From CAVQBP01 sp963723205 (GTDB taxonomy: Bacteria; Bacteroidota; Ignavibacteria; Ignavibacteriales; Ignavibacteriaceae), in NCBI GenBank assembly GCA_963723205.1, contig CAVRQC010000033.1, positions 248,001-312,000 of the forward strand: DNA of 64,000 nucleotides, in the 5' to 3' direction. The translations under genes were made by a program, and so were the position numbers. A model generated the notes under the pieces. The model did no database searches. It saw only the letters and a list, made by a program, of their open reading frames with translations, and was not told the DNA's origin. Position 1 is the first letter of the stretch. Every line of letters starts with the position of its first letter. Positions 15,430 to 24,209 of this stretch are shown piece by piece.

Positions 15430-16655
15430 TAAAGAAATTGTTGTTATTAATTTTTCTTTTAATCAGTTTTAGTTCATGTCAAAAAAATAACATTAATAAG
15501 ATTAAGATATTAGAAACCGGTTCTGTAAAACCCATGCCCGAAGAATGGATTGATAAAGATACAGATCATAAAGTCATTCATCTTATTCCGGGGACAGGAG
15601 AAAATAGAAGTTTTTATTTTCATAATAATCCATTTGTTCCGTCTGATGGAAATAATAATGAGAAGATGATTTTCTATCGAAAGGTTAATGGTGAGAATCA
15701 GCTTTTTTCTATTGATTTAAAAACTCGAAAGATTGATCAGATTACAAATAAAAAAAGAGTTAGAGGTGAAATAGTTGGTAAAAAAAGTAGAAAAGTCTTT
15801 TACCAGTGTAATGATAGCGTATTTTCAACGGGAATTGAAAATCACGATACAAAATTAATTTATGTTTTTCCCGAAGACGTGAGAGGCAGTATAACAACAC
15901 TGAATGCAGATGAGACTCTTTTAGCAGGCGCTTTGATAACAAAAGCTGAAATGGAAATATTTAGAAAATTTCCAAGAAAAGCTGATTTTTTTGAACGTGT
16001 TTATGAAGCTAAACTGCTTCGTTCGCTTTTCACAATAAATGTTAAGACCGGAGAGTTTAAGAAATTTTATTCGGAAAAAGCGTGGCTTAATCATATACAA
16101 TTTTCTCCGACAGACCCTGAGCTCTTAATGTTTTGTCATGAAGGACCTTGGCATAAAGTTGATAGGATCTGGACTATTAACATAAACGGAGGCAAACCTA
16201 AGTTAATGCACAAACGCACTGTTTATCGTGAAATTGCCGGACATGAATTTTTTAGTCCCGATGGAAAAAATATTTGGTACGACCTTCAAATACCAAGGGG
16301 AGAAACATTTTATCTTGCATCTGTGAATATCGCAGCCGGTAAACATACTAAATATGGTTTAACACGGAACGAGTGGTCAATTCATTATAATATATCACCC
16401 GATCAAAAACTATTTGCAGGTGATGGAGGAGATTCAAGTCAGGTTGCAAAAGCGAAAGATGGTATGTGGCTGTACCTATTTAAGATAAATGGAGATAGTT
16501 TGAAAGCAGAAAAATTAGTGAATATGAAATATCATGATTATAGGTTAGAACCAAATGTGCATTTTTCACCGGATGGTAAGTGGATAATATTCAGAGCTAA
16601 TTTTGAAGGGCACTCTGATATATATGCTGTTGAAATAAAAAAGACAGAAATTTAA
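15426..16655 (+). CDS. PL22-type oligogalacturonate lyase, lipoprotein
   Basis: 409 residues; the lipobox S-F-S-S-C gives Cys18. It has a seven-bladed propeller with the oligogalacturonate-lyase signature M-F-C-H-E-G-P-W-H-K-V-D-R-I-W (His228 is the probable catalytic base), then G-H-E-F-F-S-P-D-G and W-S-I-H-Y-N, which carry metal-binding histidines in the family. It would split short galacturonides by beta-elimination to 5-keto-4-deoxyuronate precursors. Classical enzymes are cytoplasmic; this one has a lipoprotein signal, so it should act in the periplasm. It overlaps the GH105 stop codon by four bases. The family call is firm, but the exact oligosaccharide (galacturonan or RG) is open. 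Confidence 0.85.
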   Translation: MIKKLLLLIFLLISFSSCQKNNINKIKILETGSVKPMPEEWIDKDTDHKVIHLIPGTGENRSFYFHNNPFVPSDGNNNEKMIFYRKVNGENQLFSIDLKTRKIDQITNKKRVRGEIVGKKSRKVFYQCNDSVFSTGIENHDTKLIYVFPEDVRGSITTLNADETLLAGALITKAEMEIFRKFPRKADFFERVYEAKLLRSLFTINVKTGEFKKFYSEKAWLNHIQFSPTDPELLMFCHEGPWHKVDRIWTININGGKPKLMHKRTVYREIAGHEFFSPDGKNIWYDLQIPRGETFYLASVNIAAGKHTKYGLTRNEWSIHYNISPDQKLFAGDGGDSSQVAKAKDGMWLYLFKINGDSLKAEKLVNMKYHDYRLEPNVHFSPDGKWIIFRANFEGHSDIYAVEIKKTEI

Positions 16656-16707
16656 TAATATCTTAGTAGAAGGTTTGTAGTAATAGTTTAAATTAACTCC
16701 AACACAT

Positions 16708-16821
16708 GGGGGTGTCTCAAAAGTAGTGTCATTTCCAAGGAGTCTTCGACTGAGAAATCTTTTCAAAACGTAAGATTTTTCCCTATGGTCAAAATGATAA
16801 GGCTATCTTTAGATACCCCCC
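16708..16821. repeat. Imperfect palindrome, diverged relative of the 9698 hairpin
   Basis: Outer arms GGGGGTGTCTCAAAAG (from 16708) and CTTTAGATACCCCCC (to 16821) enclose GTCATTT with AAAATGAT and GAGAAATCT with AGATTTTT. The inner text (GTCATTTCC, CGACTGAGAAATC) resembles the element at 9698. It lies just upstream of the GH106 start and contains the spurious ATG at 16785. Confidence 0.6.
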
Positions 16822-16856
16822 GGAAGATTCCAAAACTTTATAATAAAAAATATATT

Positions 16857-19703
16857 ATGAATTTAAAATCAAAATTGTTAAGCCTGGCTATACTGGTAAC
16901 TTTAATATCTATTTTCTCTTGTACAACTAAGCAGCAAAGTAATTTTAAAGCCGAATGGCCGTCCGTTAGTAATGTAACACATCCATGGACAAGATGGTGG
17001 TGGCATGGAAGTGCAGTGACAAAGAAAGATCTGAATGCAAATATGGAAGAACTTAAAAAAGCCGGTTTTGGTGGAGTTGAAGTAACAGCTATCTATGGCA
17101 CTAAAGGATATGAGAAAAAGGATATAAGTTTTTTTTCCCCGGAATGGATGAAGATTTTTAAATATACTTTAGAGGAAGGACAAAAACTTGGATTAGAAGT
17201 TGATTTAAATAATGCTTCCGGCTGGCCTTTTGGAGGTCCTTGGGTTTCTGCTGCTGATGCATGCAAAGAAGTAAAGTATAAAACTTACACTTTGAAGTCA
17301 GGGGAAAAATTAAATGAAAAAGTTGAATTTATTCAGCAACCATTGGTAAGAGCAGTCGGTCATAAAGTTGATATTTCACAGGTTAAATTTCCGATAAGCA
17401 GCAATACTAATTTACAAGAACTTGCTTTAGATCAGGTTCGTTTTAAAAGGAAGTTACCTCTTCAGGTACTTATTGCTTACGATGAAAACGGAGAAAAAAT
17501 TGATCTTACAAATAATGTAAAAAAAGACGGGACATTAGATTGGACTGCGCCTGACGGTAATTGGAAACTTTACGCTGTTTTTCAAGGCTGGCATGGTAAG
17601 ATGGTGGAACGCGCCAGTAAAGGCGGAGAAGGAAATGTTATTGATCATTTTTCTGAAAATGCAGTAAAACATTATCTGGGATATTTTGATAAAAATGCAG
17701 AGGGCGTTCAACTAAATGGTATTAGAGCTTTTTTTAATGATTCATATGAAGTTGATGATTCACAAGGAGAAGCAGACTGGACACCATTATTTTTTGAAGA
17801 TTTTAAGAAATATAGAGGCTATGATCTGAAAGATTATTTGCCTGCATTATTTGGAAATGATTCTGAAGAGATGAACGATAGAGTTCTTTGTGATTTTAGA
17901 GAGACTATTTCCGATTTACTCCTGGACAAGTTTACAAAAGTATGGAGGCAATGGTCTCGTAAGTATAATGCGGTTGTTCGTGATCAAGCCCATGGATCAC
18001 CGGCAAACATTCTTGATTTATATGCTGAAAGTGATATTCCTGAAACTGAAGGGGAATCAGCATTACGTATGAAAATGGCAACCTCTGCAGGACATGTTTC
18101 AGGTAAACCATTAATATCAGCAGAAGCGGCAACATGGTTGAATGAACATTTTCTTTCAACTCTTTCGGAAGTTAAAAAGAGTTTTGATAGATATTTTGCA
18201 AATGGTGTTAATCATCTTGTTTATCATGGTACACCCTATTCGCCTGTTTCTGCAGAATGGCCTGGATGGTTGTTCTACGCTTCTGTTCATTTTGCTCCTA
18301 CAAATACCTGGTGGGAAGATCTTAAAACAATAAATGCATACGTAACAAATTGTCAATCGTTTTTGCAGAGTTCCAAACCAGCAAATGATGTTTTATTGTA
18401 TTTCCCGATTTACGATGCATGGTCGCAAAAAGGTAAAAGTATGCTTGAACATTTTGGAGCTAAGGATGAAGTATTGACAAAAGGGCTCGGCCAAATGTTA
18501 TTAAAGAACGGTTATACATTTGACTACATTTCCGATAAACAAATAGATCAATTAACAGTTGATGATAATAAAATTCTTTCCAACAATTCCGAATACAAAA
18601 CTATAATCATTCCGGACTGTGATTATATCTCTTTAACAACAATTCAAAAAATAATTAGCCTGGCAAAAGCAGGCGCTACAGTTATTATGCAAAATGATTT
18701 TCCTAAAGACGTACCGGGATTAAATGATTTAAAGCATCGGCAGGAAGTTTATCAAAACATAAAAAGTGAGATTAAATTTAATTCCCAAAATGATTATGAA
18801 ACCAGTCAAGTAGGAGACGGAAAATTAATTAAGGGAAATGACTTAAAAACAATTTTAAATGATATCAAAGTTTTACCGGAAACAATGGTTAAAGATGGGC
18901 TTTGGTTTAACAGAGTTAATCGTGAAGAAGGTATTTGTTACTTTATCAGCAATTGGGGAGACAAAGATATTGATCAGTGGATACAGGTTCGTTCAACTGG
19001 AAAAGTAGCAGTCTGGTTCAATCCGATGAACAAACAATTTGGAAAAGCTGAAGTAAGAAATTTAAGTGAAGGTCATCCCGAAGTTTATTTGAAGCTCCGT
19101 AAAGGAGAAACATTGATTTTACAATGGTATCCGACAGAACAAAATATTGATGACTATAAAGTTTATGAAAAGACAAGTGATGTAATTAATTTGGACGGCG
19201 AATGGAAAATTAATTTCGTAAAAGGCGTACCAACATTACCTGATTCATATACTACTAAAAAATTAGAATCATGGACGGAACATTCAAATGAATTGAAATG
19301 GTTTTCCGGTACAGCCAGTTATAAAACAACATTTGTGAAACCTGATTTTAAAGCAGCGGCATATTTGCTGAATCTTGGAAAAGTGTGTGAATCTGCGGAT
19401 GTTTATCTAAACGGAAAAAAGCTTGCAACGTTAGTTGGGCCGGAATATCAATTAACAATTACAGCCGATAAGCTGCAGGATAAAAATAATCTTGAATTGC
19501 AGGTAACAAACCTGATGGCAAATAGAATTATTGATATGGATAAAAAAGGAATTAATTATAAAAAATTCTATAACGTAAATTTTGCCGCTCATGACAGGAA
19601 GGATATGGATAAGAATGGTTTGTTCACCGCAAAGAATTGGAAGCCGCTTGAATCCGGTTTGATTGGTCCGGTCACATTAACAGGGTTGCAATCTAAAAAG
19701 TAA
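16857..19703 (+). CDS. GH106 alpha-L-rhamnosidase, lipoprotein
   Basis: 948 residues from the ATG at 16857. An earlier ATG at 16785 lies inside a palindromic repeat and would put 24 extra residues before the lipoprotein signal, so it is rejected. The lipobox I-F-S-C gives Cys22. GH106 features are W-T-R-W-W-W-H-G, G-F-G-G-V-E-V-T, N-N-A-S-G-W-P-F-G-G-P-W-V, F-N-D-S-Y-E-V and S-A-E-A-A-T-W-L (with a catalytic Glu candidate). A galactose-binding-like beta-sandwich closes the protein (G-T-A-S-Y-K-T-T-F; V-Y-L-N-G-K-K). It releases terminal alpha-L-rhamnose from RG-I backbones or side chains in the periplasm, giving the sugar handled by RhaM. The length is normal for the family. Confidence 0.9.
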   Translation: MNLKSKLLSLAILVTLISIFSCTTKQQSNFKAEWPSVSNVTHPWTRWWWHGSAVTKKDLNANMEELKKAGFGGVEVTAIYGTKGYEKKDISFFSPEWMKIFKYTLEEGQKLGLEVDLNNASGWPFGGPWVSAADACKEVKYKTYTLKSGEKLNEKVEFIQQPLVRAVGHKVDISQVKFPISSNTNLQELALDQVRFKRKLPLQVLIAYDENGEKIDLTNNVKKDGTLDWTAPDGNWKLYAVFQGWHGKMVERASKGGEGNVIDHFSENAVKHYLGYFDKNAEGVQLNGIRAFFNDSYEVDDSQGEADWTPLFFEDFKKYRGYDLKDYLPALFGNDSEEMNDRVLCDFRETISDLLLDKFTKVWRQWSRKYNAVVRDQAHGSPANILDLYAESDIPETEGESALRMKMATSAGHVSGKPLISAEAATWLNEHFLSTLSEVKKSFDRYFANGVNHLVYHGTPYSPVSAEWPGWLFYASVHFAPTNTWWEDLKTINAYVTNCQSFLQSSKPANDVLLYFPIYDAWSQKGKSMLEHFGAKDEVLTKGLGQMLLKNGYTFDYISDKQIDQLTVDDNKILSNNSEYKTIIIPDCDYISLTTIQKIISLAKAGATVIMQNDFPKDVPGLNDLKHRQEVYQNIKSEIKFNSQNDYETSQVGDGKLIKGNDLKTILNDIKVLPETMVKDGLWFNRVNREEGICYFISNWGDKDIDQWIQVRSTGKVAVWFNPMNKQFGKAEVRNLSEGHPEVYLKLRKGETLILQWYPTEQNIDDYKVYEKTSDVINLDGEWKINFVKGVPTLPDSYTTKKLESWTEHSNELKWFSGTASYKTTFVKPDFKAAAYLLNLGKVCESADVYLNGKKLATLVGPEYQLTITADKLQDKNNLELQVTNLMANRIIDMDKKGINYKKFYNVNFAAHDRKDMDKNGLFTAKNWKPLESGLIGPVTLTGLQSKK

Positions 19704-19785
19704 ATTTAGTTTTAACATAGATAGAATATAGAAGAGAGACTCAAAGTTCCGGTAACCAAATATACTTTTTGAATACAGGAGTTTG

Positions 19786-20802
19786 ATGAAAATTATTAAT
19801 AAGTACTTATCCGGTTTTATCATTAATAAAGTTTTACGTAGAGAGCTTTGTTTAACATTAATACTATTCATAGTCCCTTCTATTTTTTTCGCACAGGATA
19901 ACCAAAATATTTTACTCAGCGGCAAACGTATTCTTATACTTGGAGATAGTATAACTATGGACGGTACTTATGTTAGCTTTATGGAATACTATCTTGAATC
20001 GCTTTATCCCGCCAAAAAATTTGATATTATCAGTATAGGTCTGGGTGGTGAAACAACATGTGGATTAACAGAACCTGGTCATTTTAAACGTCCCTGTATT
20101 TTCAGTCGGCTTGACAGTGCTTTATCGGAAATAAAACCTGAAATAGTCTTTGCCTGTTACGGAATGAACGACGGATTATATAATCCGCAAAGTCCTGAAC
20201 GATTTCAGGCTTTCAAAGATGGGATTTTCAAACTGATTAAAAAATTAAAAGCAATTGGGGCTAAAGTAATTATTATAACTCCGCCGGTTTTTGATCCCAA
20301 TCATATTAGAGGAACAGCACTGAAGGATAATGAAACTGGATACACATTTTCCAAACCTTATTATAAATATGACAACGTACTTGCAGATTACAGTAACTGG
20401 ATTATGTCGCTGAAAATAAATGACGTTCAAACAATTGATATCCATTTTCCCATGAAAGAATATTTGCTTAAAAGACATAAAGCGGATCCTAAATTTTTTA
20501 TAAATAAAGACGGTATTCATCCTACTCCTTTTGGTCATCTGTTTATGACTAACATAATTTTGGATAAAACCGGAATTCCCGTCCACATAAAAAACCTGGA
20601 CAATGAATTTAAGCGTGATACTTCCAATACATTATTCAAACTAATAAATAAACAAAGACAAATTCGTTCAAAAGGATGGCTTGACTATATAGGTTATACA
20701 ACAAGAAAAACTGTAAAAATAAATAATATTGAACCAACCGAAATAGAAGTCAGAAAATTGCAAAAGCAGATTGATCAACTAAGACATGAGATTAAAAAAT
20801 AA
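19786..20802 (+). CDS. SGNH/GDSL esterase, exported
   Basis: 338 residues. The ATG at 19786 is preferred over a TTG at 19783 because AGGAG lies a proper distance from it. The signal peptide ends I-F-F-A-Q. Block I is L-G-D-S-I-T with the nucleophile Ser (55 from this start), a glycine block is G-L-G-G-E-T, block III is Y-G-M-N-D-G and block V is D-G-I-H-P-T-P-F-G-H (Asp/His). SGNH hydrolases in such loci remove acetyl groups, and rhamnogalacturonan acetylesterases belong here. The extra C-terminal helix is rich in Lys, Gln and Glu and may be a coiled coil. It sits between the rhamnosidase and GH3 genes. The substrate is inferred from context. Confidence 0.82.
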   Translation: MKIINKYLSGFIINKVLRRELCLTLILFIVPSIFFAQDNQNILLSGKRILILGDSITMDGTYVSFMEYYLESLYPAKKFDIISIGLGGETTCGLTEPGHFKRPCIFSRLDSALSEIKPEIVFACYGMNDGLYNPQSPERFQAFKDGIFKLIKKLKAIGAKVIIITPPVFDPNHIRGTALKDNETGYTFSKPYYKYDNVLADYSNWIMSLKINDVQTIDIHFPMKEYLLKRHKADPKFFINKDGIHPTPFGHLFMTNIILDKTGIPVHIKNLDNEFKRDTSNTLFKLINKQRQIRSKGWLDYIGYTTRKTVKINNIEPTEIEVRKLQKQIDQLRHEIKK

Positions 20803-20868
20803 TTCAGATTGTTCTTCAGCATTCGCACATTTCATATAATAATTATTCATAAACTAAAGAAAACTGAA

Positions 20869-23325
20869 TTGGAAAAACGACAAAATCACATTAGACTCAA
20901 ACTTTCCTTTTTATGGAAAAGCATTGCTCTTGTTCTTTTAATTGCAACTCAATGCTTTGCACAATCATACCCATTCGAAATTAAAAAATCGATTTATCAT
21001 GATGGCTGGATAGATCTAAATAAAAACGGGAAAATGGATCCGTATGAAAATCCCAAACTTTCTGTTGATGAACGAATTGATGACCTGCTTGCAAGAATGA
21101 ATGTTAATGAAAAGACAGCACAGTTAGTTACATTATACGGATATGGTGCAGTACTAGAAGACCAACAGCCAACAACAGCATGGCCTGATTCAGTATGGAA
21201 AGACGGAATAGCAAATATTGATGAGCATTTGGATGGGCGCCATGATGTTCCCTCAGATTTATACCTGCCTTATTCAAAACATGCCCAGTCAATAAATAAC
21301 GTTCAGCGTTTTTTTATTGAACAGACGCGGCTCGGAATACCTGTTGATTTTACCGTCGAAGGAATAAGAGGATTAAAGTCTGTGAAAGCAACAAGCTTCC
21401 CGGATGAAATTGGACAGGGCAGTACATGGGATCCGGAACTGATAAATCAGATAGGAAAAGTAGAAGGACAGGAAGCCCGTGCACTTGGTTACACAAACGT
21501 TTATTCACCGGAACTGGATATTTCCAGGGACCCGAGATGGGGTAGAGTTCTTTCAACTTATGGTGAAGACCCTTTTTTAGTAGGCAAACTCGGCGAAGCT
21601 ATGGTTAAAGGACTGCAGGGAGAACATGTTGTATCTACATTAAAACATTTTGCTATTTACAGCGTTCCCAAAGGTGGTCGTGATGGTCATGTTAGAACTG
21701 ATCCGAATGTAACTCCGCGTGAAGTATATACTTTATTCCTGCCGCCGTTTGAAACGGCATTTAAAGCTGATGCGCTTGGGGTGATGTGTTCTTATAACGA
21801 TTATAACGGAATTCCGGTTACGGGAAGCTATTATTTCCTCACTAAATTACTTCGGCAAAAATTTGGTTTTAAGGGATATGTAGTAACAGACAGTGGAGCG
21901 CTCAGATTTATTTACGATAAACATCATGTTCAAAAAGATTTTAAGGGAGCTATAATTCAGGCGCTTGAAGCAGGAGCTAATGTTCGGACCGATTTTCAGC
22001 ATCCGTCTGTTTATCTTAATCCCTTAAGAGAAGCGGTTAAAAATTCTGAAATTCCAATGAGTACTATTAATCAGCGTGTTCGGGAAGTATTAAAAGTTAA
22101 ATACTGGCTTGGACTTTTTGATAATCCTTATGTTGATACTTCCGAATCAAATCAGACTGTGCACAAACCATCATCGGAAGAATTATCGCTGAGAGCAGCA
22201 AGAGAATCATTAGTACTGCTGAAAAATTCTAATAATTTGTTGCCTCTTGATAAAAGTAAAATTAAATCAATTTTAGTTACCGGTCCTAATGCTACAATGG
22301 AAGAAAGTTTAAAGAGATACGGACCAACACACAATAAAGTAACATCGGTTCTAAATGGAATAAGAAACGAAGTATCCGGGGAAACAAAAGTAACATATAT
22401 AAAAGGAATAGATGTCGTTGATGAAAATTTCCCAGAAAGTGATATAGTCGATACACCTTTAAGCGATAAAGAAAAAGAACAAATACAACAGGCAGTTGAA
22501 GCTGCAAAACAATCCGACGTAGCAATAGTTGTAGTTGGTGATGATGACAAAACTGTTGGTGAAAGCCGTTCGCGTGTAAGTCTGAATTTACCCGGTCATC
22601 AATTGTCACTTGTTAAAGCGGTAGTTGAAACGGAAACACCGACAGTTGTAGTATTAATGAATGGCAGACCTTTAACAATAAATTGGACAAATAAACATGC
22701 GGGTGCAATTTTAGAAGCCTGGCTGCCAAGTGAAAAGATAGGCGATGTAGTAGCAAAAACTTTATTTGGAGAATATAATCCCGGTGGTAAATTACCAATA
22801 ACATTTCCCAAATCTGTCGGACAGGTGCCGTTAAATTTCCCTTATATGCCTTCCAGTCAGGCTTATTTCCCGGAAGATCCTAAAGAAGGCGCAAGGGTTA
22901 CAGGTCCTTTATATCCATTCGGCTACGGATTAAGTTATACACAATTTGAATATAGTGATCTGCAGATTTCCCCGTTGAAACAAAATACCGGCGGTAATAT
23001 TCAGGTTTCTTTGAATATAAAAAATACAGGTAAATATAAAGGAGATGAAGTTGTTCAACTTTATATTCATGAAAAAGTAACCCCTGTTATCGTACCTGTA
23101 AGCCAGCTTCGCGGATTCAGGAGAATAACATTAGAACCGGGACAAACTCAAAAAGTGCAATTTGAATTAACACCTGAAGATTTACAATTGCTGAATAATA
23201 ATATGGAATGGGAAGTTGTTCCGGGAACATTTGAAGTTATGGTCGGCAGTTCGTCAATTGATATAAAACTCAAAGGCTGGTTTGACATAACAGGTTGTAC
23301 CTCAAATAAAGCTTACGGTATGTAA
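20869..23325 (+). CDS. GH3 beta-glycosidase, exported, with EF-hand-like loop
   Basis: About 818 residues from the TTG at 20869. The frame has no ATG before the signal peptide (L-V-L-L-I-A-T-Q-C-F-A-Q); a TTG at 20809 is an alternative. After the signal comes D-L-N-K-N-G-K-M-D-P-Y-E, an EF-hand-type calcium loop. The GH3 barrel has R-D-P-R-W-G-R and G-Y-V-V-T-D-S-G-A-L, whose Asp (codon at 21889) is the nucleophile. The alpha/beta sandwich and a C-terminal fibronectin-III-like domain (N-T-G-K-Y-K-G-D-E-V-V-Q-L-Y) follow. GH3 enzymes remove beta-linked glucose, xylose or related sugars; the specificity here is unknown. Its last 22 codons recur in decayed form at 24126-24191. Confidence 0.88.
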   Translation: MEKRQNHIRLKLSFLWKSIALVLLIATQCFAQSYPFEIKKSIYHDGWIDLNKNGKMDPYENPKLSVDERIDDLLARMNVNEKTAQLVTLYGYGAVLEDQQPTTAWPDSVWKDGIANIDEHLDGRHDVPSDLYLPYSKHAQSINNVQRFFIEQTRLGIPVDFTVEGIRGLKSVKATSFPDEIGQGSTWDPELINQIGKVEGQEARALGYTNVYSPELDISRDPRWGRVLSTYGEDPFLVGKLGEAMVKGLQGEHVVSTLKHFAIYSVPKGGRDGHVRTDPNVTPREVYTLFLPPFETAFKADALGVMCSYNDYNGIPVTGSYYFLTKLLRQKFGFKGYVVTDSGALRFIYDKHHVQKDFKGAIIQALEAGANVRTDFQHPSVYLNPLREAVKNSEIPMSTINQRVREVLKVKYWLGLFDNPYVDTSESNQTVHKPSSEELSLRAARESLVLLKNSNNLLPLDKSKIKSILVTGPNATMEESLKRYGPTHNKVTSVLNGIRNEVSGETKVTYIKGIDVVDENFPESDIVDTPLSDKEKEQIQQAVEAAKQSDVAIVVVGDDDKTVGESRSRVSLNLPGHQLSLVKAVVETETPTVVVLMNGRPLTINWTNKHAGAILEAWLPSEKIGDVVAKTLFGEYNPGGKLPITFPKSVGQVPLNFPYMPSSQAYFPEDPKEGARVTGPLYPFGYGLSYTQFEYSDLQISPLKQNTGGNIQVSLNIKNTGKYKGDEVVQLYIHEKVTPVIVPVSQLRGFRRITLEPGQTQKVQFELTPEDLQLLNNNMEWEVVPGTFEVMVGSSSIDIKLKGWFDITGCTSNKAYGM

Positions 23326-23368
23326 TGAATTATACAGCAGCTAATTTCTTTATTGAAGAGGTAAATAA

Positions 23369-24124
23369 ATGAAATGGTTTAGTTTTACACTTCTCATAGT
23401 TTTGCTGTCGGTATCTTATAAATTTGGTGAAAGTAATATAGAACACAAACCAATAAATAAGCCCATAGTTGTTTTAACATTTGATGACGCACCTATAACT
23501 GATTACACTTATGTTGCTCCGCTTTTAAAAAGGTATGATTTCGGAGGTACTTTTTTTGTCTGTGAGTTTCCATTAAAAGTACCGGAAGATTCCGCAAAAT
23601 ATATGTCGTGGAAACAGATAGCGGAATTAAATAATATGGGTTTTGAAATAGGTAATCATACCCGTACTCATAAACATGTTAATAAAATGAACAGGCAGGA
23701 AATGCATGAGCAACTGGGATATATTGAATCAAAATGTAAAGAATACGGAATTCCAAAACCTGTTTCGTTCGCATATCCCGGATATGATACAAGCTCTTTA
23801 GCGCTGGATGTATTGCATGAAATGGGCTATAAATATGCGCGGATCGGCGGCAGCAGAAAATATAATCCTTCAAAAGACAATCCACTTTTAATTCCCAGTT
23901 ACAGCACTACAGGAACTACTGAAGAAGCAAAAGAAAGAGTAATGAACATTCTTGAAAATGCTGAATCAGGCGATATTATTGTTTTTACAATTCATGGAGT
24001 TCCTGATTATGCTCATTCCTGGGTTACAACTTCTCCTGAACTATTTAAACAATATCTTGAATATATGCATGACCACCATTTTATAGTTATTGCCATACGG
24101 GACCTTGATAAATATATTAATTAA
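23369..24124 (+). CDS. Polysaccharide deacetylase (CE4/NodB domain), exported
   Basis: 251 residues, with GAGG upstream of the ATG and an N-terminal hydrophobic signal. NodB motif 1 is L-T-F-D-D-A with Asp39/Asp40; motif 2 is G-N-H-T-R-T-H with His97 and His101 as metal ligands; F-A-Y-P-G-Y takes the place of motif 3; the late motif I-I-V-F-T-I-H-G closes the domain. It should hydrolyse N- or O-acetyl groups on a polysaccharide in the periplasm or outside. The gene lies between the intact GH3 gene and a relic of a GH3 3' end, so it appears to be a cassette added to the locus. Target sugar is uncertain. Confidence 0.87.
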   Translation: MKWFSFTLLIVLLSVSYKFGESNIEHKPINKPIVVLTFDDAPITDYTYVAPLLKRYDFGGTFFVCEFPLKVPEDSAKYMSWKQIAELNNMGFEIGNHTRTHKHVNKMNRQEMHEQLGYIESKCKEYGIPKPVSFAYPGYDTSSLALDVLHEMGYKYARIGGSRKYNPSKDNPLLIPSYSTTGTTEEAKERVMNILENAESGDIIVFTIHGVPDYAHSWVTTSPELFKQYLEYMHDHHFIVIAIRDLDKYIN

Positions 24125-24125
24125 A

Positions 24126-24191
24126 GATAGAAAACTAAAAGAGGGATCTGAATTAACAGGCAGTATTTCTGATTAAGCTTACGGTATGTAA
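24126..24191 (+). pseudogene. Relic of a GH3 gene 3' end
   Basis: Read in frame, this gives D-R-K-L-K-E-G-S-E-L-T-G-S-I-S-D-stop-A-Y-G-M-stop. It aligns without gaps to the last 22 codons of the GH3 gene (23260-23325; D-I-K-L-K ... T-G ... S ... A-Y-G-M-stop). The final 17 bases (AAGCTTACGGTATGTAA) are identical in both copies. One internal stop and the lack of an upstream frame show it is dead. The two copies flank the deacetylase gene. Confidence 0.8.
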
Positions 24192-24209
24192 CAGCAATGC
24201 CGTTAACAA

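Noticed and set aside
16785..16856. In-frame ATG upstream of GH106 giving 24 extra residues
   Set aside because: It lies inside a palindromic repeat and would place a Lys/Arg/Pro-rich stretch before a perfect lipoprotein signal; the ATG at 16857 is the real start.
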